From: Colocasia esculenta
Taxonomy: Eukaryota; Streptophyta; Magnoliopsida; Alismatales; Araceae
Length of the DNA: 64,000 nucleotides
Assembly (NCBI GenBank): GCA_014218235.1
Contig: CM024764.1
Coordinates: 65,013,184 to 65,077,183, forward strand
Direction of reading: 5' to 3'
This document shows positions 54,503 to 64,000 of the stretch, piece by piece. The translations under genes were made by a program, and so were the position numbers. The notes beneath the pieces were generated by a model. It worked only from the letters and a program-made list of their open reading frames with translations, was not told the DNA's origin and ran no database searches. Position 1 is the stretch's first letter. The number at the start of each line of letters is the position of its first letter.

Positions 54503-55247
54503 TGTCTTGTGTGATTGTAATTTTTATTTGTGTTTCCACTGTATGTTATGGCATGCTCGCATTTGTTCGTAAATATTACACACGTGTTTTATTTCTTTCA
54601 TATGATTGATATTAAATGTTAGATCCATTCTAATAATTCTTCTCTACCGTCAATAAAATAGATATATAGTGAAAATGATTAAATCTAACATAAAGAACTG
54701 CAGAGACACGTATATCTACAATCTAGACCGTTCATTTTGTATGTTCTAAACATTAATGACACTAATTAATGTAAAATTAAATATATATAGGATAAATTAA
54801 TTAAGAATCTATGATTGTAATAGAGAAATCTTTACTGTAACAGAGCTGTAACAAGAGAAAATACTTATTGTAATGAATTATAATTCTGTCAAATATCTGA
54901 TAAGAGCTCTTAATTAATTTATCTTATTTTTTTAATCTATAATTGGTTTATTGGTAGTAGAGAGGGAATCGATGAGGTAGACCTAAAATTTAACATCAAA
55001 TTATATAATTTTGTAATGGACAAAAATGCGCTTTTGATGCCGCGTACGTATTGATGGCGTATGCCGCTTATATAGGGACAGACAGAGAAATTTTATCTAG
55101 TGGAGTCACTCGAATTAGTTTTTAATATTATATAATATATAAATATAATTTTAAAATATATATTTAGAATAAAAAAATATGAAGGTCTGATAATATGGCA
55201 AACTAAGAGGGGGGTGAATTGAGTTTGCCCAAAAATTAATTTGAAGA
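54503..55247. other. AT-rich stretch, no gene
   Basis: No coding or repeat structure is clear. At about 55177-55230 the sequence GGTCTGATAATATGGCAAAC followed by AAGAGGGGGGTGAATTG resembles, in minus orientation, the PBS and inner LTR end of the Sirevirus-like elements, so it may be a short remnant of one. Confidence 0.4.
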
Positions 55248-55890
55248 ACATCGACAACAAGAAAAAGCGGCTTTTCTGACGGACCAATTCCGTCGGAAAT
55301 CTGCTGGAAATTCATCGGAAAACATAACTTTCGACAACTTTCCAACGAACAACCGTCGAAAATAGTCCGTCGGATAAATAGCGTCAGAAATTAGTCGGTA
55401 ATCCGTCGGTACTTCCGATAGAAATATCCGTCGAAAAGATTCGTCGGTAAATTCCGACGGAAAGTTTGGTCAGAAAATCCGTTGGAACTTTTGACGGATT
55501 CACCGACGGAAATAACCGTCGGTAGGTAACTTCTGACGAAAATTTTCGTCGGTAAACTGTCGGACATTCCGACGGTTTGCCGACGGATAAGTTCTGTCAG
55601 CAGTCTTATGTGCCGACGTTGTTTCCAACAGATACTGTCCATCGAAAAATCCATCAAAAATATCCCACTTACTTTTTAAAAAAATATAATTAAATTAACA
55701 ATGATAAATTACAAAACCTGCTAAAAAATTCATACATTTCATAATAAATAACAATTAACATAAAATCATCAATCACAACAAATATAAATCATACACAATA
55801 ATAAGAAATAAAAATCAAGGAAGGTCTACTGGATTGTCCGCTGTCCCCGCCTCATGATCGTCAGATGCCGGAGGATCCTATATTTAAAAA
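55248..55890 (-). mobile_element. CACTA-like 3' end with GACGGA/TCCGTC subterminal repeats
   Basis: ACAACAAGAAAAAGCGG at about 55250 resembles a decayed CACTACAAGAAAA terminus. Some 20 copies of TCCGTCGG/CCGACGGA cores in both orientations follow to about 55640, typical of CACTA subterminal DNA. At 55817-55876 a minus-strand acceptor-like ATATAG is followed by an acidic 20-residue tail ending in a stop (DDHEAGTADNPVDLP), like the last exon of a CACTA protein. The rest of this element is not identified. Confidence 0.5.
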
Positions 55891-55989
55891 AACAAATATT
55901 AGAAACATAAATAAAAAATAATATACAAACATTATTTTCAAAAATGTAAATTTAAAACCTATGAATATTCACTAAGTTTAATTAGAAAA

Positions 55990-58430
55990 TATTTATGATC
56001 CTTTACACTTGAATTTTATTTTAGATTAGTGGTTTGAGCTCCGAACCTAATCTGGAAATCCGAATAGAATTTCGTCAATTCTCACACGTCACTCTCACCC
56101 ACCCGGTCATGTCTGAGTGAACAGCACGCTGATTGGATCCCTATTTCTGATTTTGGACCCCCAGGTTGCATGTTCTGATCTTTTACACTTATGTTTTTTT
56201 TAGATTAGTGATTTGAGCTCCGAACCCAAACCGGAAATCCGATGGGGATTTCGTCAGTTTCCACACGTCACTGTCACCCACCCGGTCGTGTTGGAGTGAA
56301 CGGCACGCCGATCGTATCCCTATTTCTGATTTTGGACCCTCGGGTTGTGTGTTTTGATCCTTTTCATTTATGTTTTTTTTTTAAGATTAATGGTTTGAGC
56401 GCCGAACCCAATTCGAGAATCCGAATAGAATTTTGTCGATTCTCACATGTCACTCTTACCCACCTGGTCGTGTCGGAGTTAACGGCACACCGCTCGGATC
56501 CCTATTTCAGATTTTGGACCCTTAGATTGCGCGTTCTGATCCTTTACACAACTTTTTTTTAGATTAGTGATTTGAGCACTGAACCCAAACCGGAAATCCG
56601 ATTAGGATTCCGTCAATTCTCACACATCACTGTCACCCACCCGGTCATGTCGGAGTGAACGGCACGCCGATCGGATCCCTATTTCTGATTTTGGACCCCC
56701 GGGTTGCGTGTTTTGATCCTTTTCATTTATGTTTTTTTACGATTAGTAGTTTGAGCACCGAACCCAATCTGGGAATCCGAATAGAATTCTATCAATTTTC
56801 ACACGTCAATCTCACCCACCCGGTCGTGTCGGAGTGAACGACATGCCGATCAGATCCTTATTTCTGATTTTGGACCTCCAGGTTGCGTGTTCTGATCCTT
56901 TACACTTAGGTTTTTTTTAGATTAGTGATTTGAGCGCCGAACCAAAACCGGGAATCCGATTACGATTTCGTCAGTTCCCATACGTCACTGTCACCCACCC
57001 GATTGTATTGGAGTGAACGACACGCCGATCGGATCCCTATTTCTGATTTTGGACCCCCGGGTTGCGTGTTTTGATCCTTTTCATTTATCTTTTTTTAATA
57101 TTAGTGGTTTGAGCGACGAACCCAATCCGGGAATCCGAATAGAATTCCGTCAGTTCTCACACGTCACTCTCACCCACCCGGTCATGTTGGAGTGAACGAC
57201 ACGCCGATCGGATCCCTATTTCTGATTTTGGACCCCCAGGTTGCGTGTTCTGATCCTTTACACTTAGGTTTTTCTTAGATTAGTGATTTCAGCGCCGAAC
57301 CTAAACCGGGAATCCGATTAGGATTCTGTCAGTTCCCACACGTCACTATCACCCACCCGGTCGTGTCGAAAAATGGCACATCGATCGGATCCCTATTTCT
57401 AATTTTGGACCCCCGGGTTGCGTGTTTTGATCCTTTTCATATATATTTTTTTAAGATTAGTAGTTTGAGCGTTGAACCCAATCCGGAAATCCGAATAGAA
57501 TTCTGTTAATTCTCACACATCACTCTAACCCACCCGGTCATGTCGGAGTGAACGGCATGCCGATCGAATCCCTATTTCTGATTTTGGACCCCCAGGTTGC
57601 GTGTTCTGATCCTTTACACTTAGGTTTTTTTTAGATTGGTGATTTAAGTGCTGAACCCAAACCGGGAATCCGATTAGGATTCTGTCAGTTCCCACACGTC
57701 ACTGTCACCCACCCGGTCGTGTCGAAGTGAACGACACGATAATCAGATCCCTATTTCTTATTTTGGACCTCCGGGTTGTGTGTTTTGATCCTTTTCATTT
57801 ATGTTTTTTTTTAAGATTAGTGGTTTGAGCGCCAAACCCAATCCGGGAATCCGAATAGAATTTCGTCAATTCTCATACGTCACTCTTACCCACCCGGTCG
57901 TGTCGGAGTAAACGACACGTCGATCGGATCCCTATTTCTGATTTTGGACCCCCAAGTTGCGTGTTCTGATCCTTTACACTTAGATTTTTTTTAGATTAGT
58001 GATTTGAGCACCGAACACAAACTGGGAATCTGATTAGGATTTCATCAGTTCCCACACGTCACTGTCACCCACTCGGTCATGTCGGAGCGAACGACACACT
58101 GATCGGATCCCTATTTCTGATTTTGGACCCCCGGGTTGCGTGTTTTGATCCTTTTCATTTATGTTTTTTTAAGATTAGTGGTTTGAGCGCCAAACCCAAT
58201 CTGGGAATCCGAATAGAATTCCGTCAATTCTCACACATCACTCTCACCTAGCCGGTCGTGTCGGAGTGAACGGCACGCCGATCGGATCCCTATTTTTGAT
58301 TTTGGACCCCCAGGTTGCGTGTTCTAAACCTTTACACTTAGGTTTTTTTTAGATTAGTGATTTGAGCGCCGAACCTAAAATTGAGAATCTGATTAGGATT
58401 TTGTCAGTTATCACACGTAAATTAATTTGA
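55990..58430. repeat. 179-bp tandem array with alternating A/B monomers
   Basis: The phrase CTATTTCTGATTTTGGAC (or a close variant) recurs at 56141, 56320, 56502, 56679, 56858, 57037, 57216, 57393, 57572, 57751, 57932, 58111 and 58290, spacing 177-182 bp. Monomers alternate strictly. Type A has GTTCTGATCCTTTACACTTAG after the phrase; type B has GTTTTGATCCTTTTCATTTA. The true unit is thus a dimer of about 358 bp. Short open frames inside are incidental. Confidence 0.95.
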
Positions 58431-58679
58431 ACAACATCCAAAATTCAATCCACGACACAAGACAGTCTCTAGATTAGTAAAGATGCACAATGCCAAAACT
58501 TACTACATATTCAATATGCAAATTTACTAAGATAAAAATGAGACAATTCATTACAATCAATTCTTCCCTTACAATTGTACTCGACGAGTTTTCACATTCT
58601 GAAACACTTCAATAATAGACTCATTACTTGCATTCTCAAACAAATCTTTATTAATAAATGTCACCAAACAATCATTCAT

Positions 58680-60520
58680 TTAATCGCTACACATCCGGTT
58701 TCGTAGCTTATTCTTCACATAAGTCATTGCTGAAAATACTCTTTCAACACTTGTAGTAACTACTGGAAGAACCAATGATAACTTTATAAGTAAACATACC
58801 ATCGGATACACAACATGTTTCTTTGTCTCCACCAATTTTCTTTTAAGATCACCAATACCTTTTAAGTCAGAAAATCTCTCATCTGATGTCAGATCAAAGA
58901 TATAATTTTCCAGCTGATTATGAAGTGTCATAAGATCAACAAAATTAGAAAACTCATTTAGGTAATATTTAGCTAACTTAACCAATTTTTCCTTGTCAAA
59001 AGCTGAAAATGAATTACATGGATTTAAGCTAGCCACATAAAGAAGCAACTCAGTGTTTGTTCTATTGAAACGACTGTTTAGTTCTTGCAATTGCATATCT
59101 AATATGTGATAGAACAAGTCAATCTGAAAATGATATGAACTTGTGAGACAAGGAGCCTTGCGTCGAGATCTTTCAGAAAAAGCATATTGTTGATCCATAT
59201 TAGGAATAAGAATCTCTTCTTTATTACAAAATGAGCATACTTCTTCAAAAAGTTCATTCCAATCTTCATCCCTCATAACTTGCAATCGTTCTTTAAAAAG
59301 TTTCACAATTGACATTCCATTAATTATATTTTGATCTTTTCTTTGCAAAGCTATTGACAGCTTATTTATGATGACCAATGCTTTTGTCATTAAAAATAGA
59401 AGAAATGTAAAATAAAAAATTCTCAATGCAAATAATAAGCCACGTTCTTCACCTTTTTGTTCCAAAGTTAAAACCAAGAAACATCACCCTAATTCTTAGC
59501 AATAGCTACATGAGCAAAACAATGAATATAATATGCCGAGCTGTTGTCTCTCATAATCAATACTTTAAGACCATTGAACTCACCCTGCATATTATTAGCA
59601 CCATCATAGTCCTGTCCTCTTATTCTTGATAAACTGAGTCTATATCTCATAAGAACATGTTCAATTGCCGTCTTAAGTGATATAGCAGTAGTATCAATAA
59701 TGAACAATGCTTTAAAATCTCTCAACAACAAAACCCCTCTAATCAATATAGCACAAAACCATAGCCATTTGTTCTTTGCCAAATATATCACGAGCCTCAT
59801 CAACAAGTATGGTAAACAAAACCATCTCCAACTTCTCTGATAATTGCATTTGTTGTTTCAAATGCACATGTACTTATAATATCTTTTTGTATATGAGGAG
59901 CAATCATTTGAACATTTTGAGAAGCATTGTGCAACACAACGTCATTAATAGATGAGTTATGATCTGCAAGAAATCTCAAGAGCTCAAGAAATTTCCTTTA
60001 TTAAATGATATGTCAGATTCATCACGTCCACAAAATGCTAATGCTTGACTCAAAAGAAATCTTATGCAATCTATAGAAGCTTGTACGCGTACTAGATAAT
60101 CAATTTTGACCTGATCTGATTACTTTGAAAAAATCACTTCAATACTCTGTTTTTGTCTCATCAAGTCCTCACATTTTTTACAACTATATTGTGTGAGCTA
60201 TTAGGGCTACCAATATGAACATCTAATATGTCTTTCTTGTTCTAAGAAGAAAAACCCTCATAAACAAATGAATCATCACCAGAGGTTTTTCATGATCAAG
60301 CTTGAATAAGTAACAATGCAAACAAAATGCAGATCTTTTGCAACGTTATACTCTAACCAAGTTACATACTCATCAAACCAAGAAGGAACAAATTTATGCA
60401 TTTTTGCACCCAAAAACTTCAATGGAAAATTATAATTCCGAGGTTGACAAGGACTCTTCAATAGATATGTTTTTCTCACATCATCTAGCAATTTTGAATG
60501 ATACTCTCATATCTTTTTTT
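58680..60520 (-). pseudogene. hAT-superfamily transposase (TTF-zinc-finger type), decayed
   Basis: Minus-strand pieces lie in the order expected of plant TTF/DUF4371-hAT proteins. At 60276-60491 is a TTF-type region (YLLKSPCQPRNYNFP, FVPSWFDEYVTWLEY). At 59489-59806 is the DUF4371-like part (IRGQDYDGANNMQGEF, AYYIHCFAH). At 58680-59477 is the C-terminal part with the hAT dimerisation region (LPVVTTSVERVFSAMTYVK). Frame changes and stops separate them. No terminal repeats were found for it. It would have cut and rejoined DNA. Confidence 0.8.
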
Positions 60521-61018
60521 TGAATTCTGGATATGATTCTAAAGTAGTGAAATCAAGTTCATCAACGGAGTAAGACTCTTGTTGACTTAGGAGTAGAGTT
60601 CTACAACTACTTGAACTTCCTGCATTGGTTTGTCCTTGACTTAGCTTAACCAGATAATGTCTCATCTAGTAAAAAAAAAAATTCAATAACTTAAAGGCTA
60701 CTAACTAACAAGCTACAAAAAAAATCTCACCGAATCATATTCACAAATATAAATGAGCCACTTATAAATGAGCATAAATGCACATCATATAAATGAGCAA
60801 GTTACAAAGAAAAACATAAATGCACATTATATAAATGAGCAAGTTACAAAGAAAAATATAAATACAAAACATATAAATGAGCCACCATCCAGGCTCTCTA
60901 GATTACATACATGTTAGTACCTATTTAAGAGATTTGGATGAATGCTCTGCGATGGTGAGGGCTACCTACGTTCTACGATGACGAGGGCGGACTGCGGAGG
61001 GCCCCTTCCACAGTGCCA
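60521..61018. other. spacer with short tandem repeat
   Basis: A unit of about 45 bp containing TATAAATGAGCAAGTTACAAAG recurs two to three times at about 60735-60890. No gene is seen. Confidence 0.6.
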
Positions 61019-61026
61019 CTTTTGAG
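61019..61026. repeat. left 8-bp target duplication (CTTTTGAG)
   Basis: CTTTTGAG is repeated at 61561-61568. Eight-base duplications are typical of hAT insertion. Confidence 0.85.
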
Positions 61027-61560
61027 TAGGGTTGTTAATCAGCCGAGCCCGGGCTAGACTTATATGAGCCCCGCCCAGACGCGACTCATCAATATACAAG
61101 TCCAAGCCCAGCCCAAACCCGAGCAACGTCAGGTTGGGCCCAATATTTTTACAAAATTGTAAAGTCCGACTAAGGTCCAGCCCGGCTCGAATACTTAAAT
61201 AAAAATTAAATTAATAAAAAATATATTTAATAATATAAAACTTATAATCTCACTCAATTAAGTAGAGTTTTGATGTTACTTATTTAATTTGTTTGAAAAG
61301 AGAGTTTTAACTTTTAAATAAGTAAAATAACATAATTTTAACTAAGTAAAATTTAAGATTTGAAAAAAAAGAAAGAAGAGAAAGGGTCGGGCCGACCCAT
61401 CGGGCTGAACTCAAAGCCTGAGTCTGGCCCATGGGCCTAGGCAGGATGGACCTTTAAGCCCTACTAAAAACCCATGGGCTGAAAAGAGTCTTGCGGCCCA
61501 ACCTAAAATCAGGCCAAGCCTGCAGACCTGTCCGGCCAACTCGGCCCATTGACAACCCTA
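61027..61560. mobile_element. non-autonomous hAT element (MITE), 534 bp
   Basis: The ends are inverted: TAGGGTTGTTAATCAGCCGAG on the left against TAGGGTTGTCAATGGGCCGAG read from the right. Perfect CTTTTGAG duplications flank it. The interior is AT-rich with GC-rich subterminal GCCCGGGC/GGGCC blocks and no coding sequence. Confidence 0.88.
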
Positions 61561-61568
61561 CTTTTGAG

Positions 61569-62885
61569 ACAAAAAAAGAGGCATCTTCTATTTAGTCTTT
61601 GTCATCAAAGTGGCTGCAAATAGCACAACTTCGAAGACAAAAAAGGGCCAGCAAAATGGAAAAGGAGGGTAGATGTTTTACCTTGGTTAGAGTTGCCAAC
61701 GACAGTGAAGGCAGACTGCAGAGCACTGGAGCAACAGAGGGTGAGGTCTGGTTGACAACGGCTAGGGTGGATTGTTGGGCATGTTTGAGTCTGAGATTCG
61801 GCGCCGGCAGCAATGTGCAATGCAGAAGATGAATACCTGAAGAAGTAGGAGAAGAAAATGAGGAGAAAATATAGAAGGGGCTGAAGGAGAGGAGGGTGCG
61901 ATGGGGATGGGGCTTTCACATCGTTCTGGGAGGAGGTCACCTGCCGAGGAGGGCGGCACCTTGGTGTGACAACAGCGGCACAGTGGTGCGAGGTTTGCGA
62001 CGGCGACGGTGGAGGTCCCCTTGCCCTTTCACTTTTGGGATTGAGCCAGGCACCGGCGGCGAAGGTCGAAGGGAGGACTGAGGAGGGTGGCGATGGCTGG
62101 CGAGGGCATCGGTGGCGACAACGGGGGCAGACTACTGTATGCGCCTCTGGCTCTGTAGAGGTCGTGAGGACGAGGGGAGGTTGGCGGCGTCGGCGGTGTC
62201 GGCTAATGGTTTGCGTCGTCCACAATGGCGAGGCTACGAGGTGGAGGTCTGTGGCAACGACGAGGGCAGTTTGTGCCTCTTCGGAGGTTGTGACGGCGAG
62301 GGGAAGGTCCAACAGTGGAGGTCATGACGGCGAGGGCCAGACTCTAGAGGGCGGATTGCGAACTGGGCTACGAGCCTGCGACTAGCCAACTGCAACGGTC
62401 CAAACCGAGCTTTCCACGAAGGCCGGCTACTGCGCTAGGTTGGCGATGAGTCCGCCGCTGCCACTTCTGAGCGAGGTGTCGAGGTTGGCCTTCCACGGGG
62501 TCTTAGATCGGGTCACCTCCGGGTGATTTTAGTGGGGTCACCTCTTTAGAAAAAAACCCTTAAAACTGTAACATACATGTACATTTTAAAAAAAAGTGTA
62601 CCTACGCCTATATATATATATATTATGTATCATACGATTTCAATTATTTTTCGTCTCTTTGGCCTTGTATCTGTAAATAACTTCAGTAATTGAAAGAATG
62701 AATCTGGTGCCATATTTAGTTACAAGTTGGTAACTTATGTGATGCCACAGCACTTTGTTTGGATATATTAGAACGTTTCCATATATCTATTTAAGTTAAG
62801 CATGCATGTAGGATGTAGCCCAGGAAAGTCGTATTAATTTTGAAAGGCCTCACTATATGGAGTGTTTACGTTGGAAGTAAACAAC
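61569..62885. other. GC-rich then AT-rich stretch without supported gene
   Basis: Positions 61600-62500 are rich in GGCGACGG-like runs and give overlapping open frames on both strands (longest 61605-62312 minus, 235 codons) with no recognisable domain and low-complexity composition. The sequence from 62530 to 62885 is AT-rich and featureless. Confidence 0.45.
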
Positions 62886-62888
62886 TAA

Positions 62889-63275
62889 GGCACAGTTTGG
62901 CATGGCTTTGGCAGAAGTCAAAATCGACAAAAGTCGATTTCGAGGGCTTAGTGTATGGGTGACGAGATTTCACACCTCATCGCCCGTGTTGCGCCCTGCC
63001 ATTGCAGCTGGGCTATTAAAAAAAAAATTACAGGCGTCGCTCACCTTCGCACCACGTCCACGGCCGCGACATTTTCGCAGGGGATTTCGCAAAAGCGGCA
63101 CCCGAGCCACTTCCGCAAAAGCGCCTGCCGCATTTTCTTCTCTCTATATCTCTCTTCCCTCAAAATCGTCGCACATACGAAAGCCGATGACACCTTGTAA
63201 TATTTGGCAGCGATTGTGGAGTTGTCAGAGATTTTGCACCTTAAAATCTCCCCAACTCCATTTCCAAACGGAGTC
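62889..63275. mobile_element. Harbinger/Tourist-like MITE, 387 bp
   Basis: Inverted ends GGCACAGTTTGG and, from the right, GACTCCGTTTGG are flanked by TAA on both sides (62886-62888 and 63276-63278). The trinucleotide TAA/TTA duplication suits PIF/Harbinger elements. The short frames inside are not genes. Confidence 0.6.
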
Positions 63276-63278
63276 TAA

Positions 63279-64000
63279 GATTTCTTGGAATATAGTACAG
63301 TGAGCTCTGAAAATTCTCATATTTTCCTGTTAAACTAAATGTCGTAATCCCACTTTTCTTCCTAAATTAAGTGTCAAATTGATACGTGGAAGCTCTCTTA
63401 AACATGTGATGATCAAATTATATCTAGGATGCATGCATCCACTACCTTGCTAACCTGAAAGTTCTTGTTGGACGAAACTTGATGAAGCCCGCTCAAGTAG
63501 ACATTGCCACAGGTTCTAATCTATACTCTATATATATATATATATAACACAGTCTTAAAAAGCTGATGTGGCAGCAGCAGAACAGCCTCCGAAAAAACCA
63601 AACTGCAGCAGCTTCGTCCGTTTTTTACAAAACTAAACCACTTCTAATAAAACACTCATTCTATCTCTCTCTTTCCTCCACTCTCTCTCTCTACTAACCA
63701 CCCATTCCATACACAACACCATCTCTATCTTCAAAAACTGCCAACCAACGCATGAAACTGCCTAACCTTTTCATCTCCCAAACATGATCTCAAGATTAAA
63801 AAAAAAAAAAATCCAAAACGCTTTCTCAAGTTAAAAGAAAACTGCCTAACCTACCAGCTCAAAGGCCATGTCCCGTGATCACGTTCCCTATTCTGTTTCT
63901 CACCCCTCCCCATCTCCCATAAAAATAGCAGAGCTTCTCATCTCGTCGTTGCCAGAGTCGGGTCCCCGGCGACTCCTCAGAAAGAAGACGTAATTGTCGC
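63279..64000. other. right-end stretch, no gene identified
   Basis: A TA microsatellite lies at about 63527-63546, just after ATCTATACTC, which could be a Helitron-type TC terminus. CT-rich sequence follows (63660-63730). A TATA-like CATAAAAATAGC at about 63918 with a pyrimidine-rich leader could belong to a gene beginning beyond the window, but no start codon or coding frame can be assigned. Confidence 0.35.

Noticed and set aside
53454..55106. Complete CACTA element ending at the CTAGTG near 55097-55106.
   Set aside because: The right end is too degraded and the three flanking bases do not match those on the left.
61605..62312. 235-codon minus-strand frame in GC-rich sequence.
   Set aside because: Low-complexity Ser/Pro/Arg composition, overlapping open frames on the other strand and no domain; likely a composition artefact.

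Overview
This window is flowering-plant nuclear DNA made almost wholly of transposable elements. Every recognisable protein belongs to a plant-specific element lineage: Sirevirus-like and other Ty1/copia elements, a Tekay/Del-like Ty3 chromovirus with a C-terminal chromodomain-like tail, a Tat-lineage Ty3 element with a second archaeal-type RNase H, plus CACTA, hAT and MITE sequences. I found no intact cellular gene, rRNA, tRNA or CRISPR array. The genus cannot be named from the sequence.

The first 53 kb is one nested stack that can be read through target-site duplications. The outermost host is a decayed copia element on the minus strand (copia-B). Its gag, protease and integrase lie at 49984-52020 and its RT and RNase H at 5527-7060. 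A Tat element (7061-49983) sits in its integrase, flanked by CAAGG on both sides. A Sirevirus-like element (206-5526, minus) abuts its RNase H.

Inside the Tat element lie a chromovirus (10741-20050) in gag, a solo LTR (34522-36590) in an antisense gene, a 3.7-kb solo LTR (38905-42590, TSD CAGAC), and a very young gag-only Sirevirus-like element (42674-48314, TSD TTCCG). Subtracting these leaves a Tat element of about 22.2 kb. Its order is LTR, gag, protease, G-patch, repeat-rich linker, RT, RNase H, second RNase H, integrase, about 9 kb of extra 3' sequence, LTR.

The extra 3' sequence is the most unusual part. It carries two genes on the strand opposite gag-pol, both with canonical introns. 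Gene I (29593-32743) has at least seven exons and encodes a plant-mobile-domain-like protein with a coiled-coil tail. Gene II (33730-37426) begins with a small in-phase exon behind a TATA-like box and is related to transposon-associated plant-mobile-domain/DUF7745-type proteins. Both are broken by nonsense codons.

The gag-only element has two 1700-bp LTRs differing at one base that I could see, encodes a 590-codon Gag and lacks pol. The element at 206-5526 is a degraded relative that still has protease and integrase sequence, so trans-mobilisation by an intact relative is likely.

From 53 kb rightward the stack changes to DNA-transposon debris: a CACTA terminus, a CACTA-like 3' end with GACGGA/TCCGTC repeats, a 179-bp tandem array of strictly alternating A/B monomers (55990-58430), a decayed hAT transposase, a hAT-type MITE with an 8-bp TSD, and a Harbinger-like MITE. 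The last 700 bp has no recognisable gene.

Two patterns cut across the elements. Each LTR family repeats its own short motif in non-coding DNA. Premature stops are mostly TAG at likely CAG codons or TGA at likely CGA codons, as expected from deamination of methylated cytosine.
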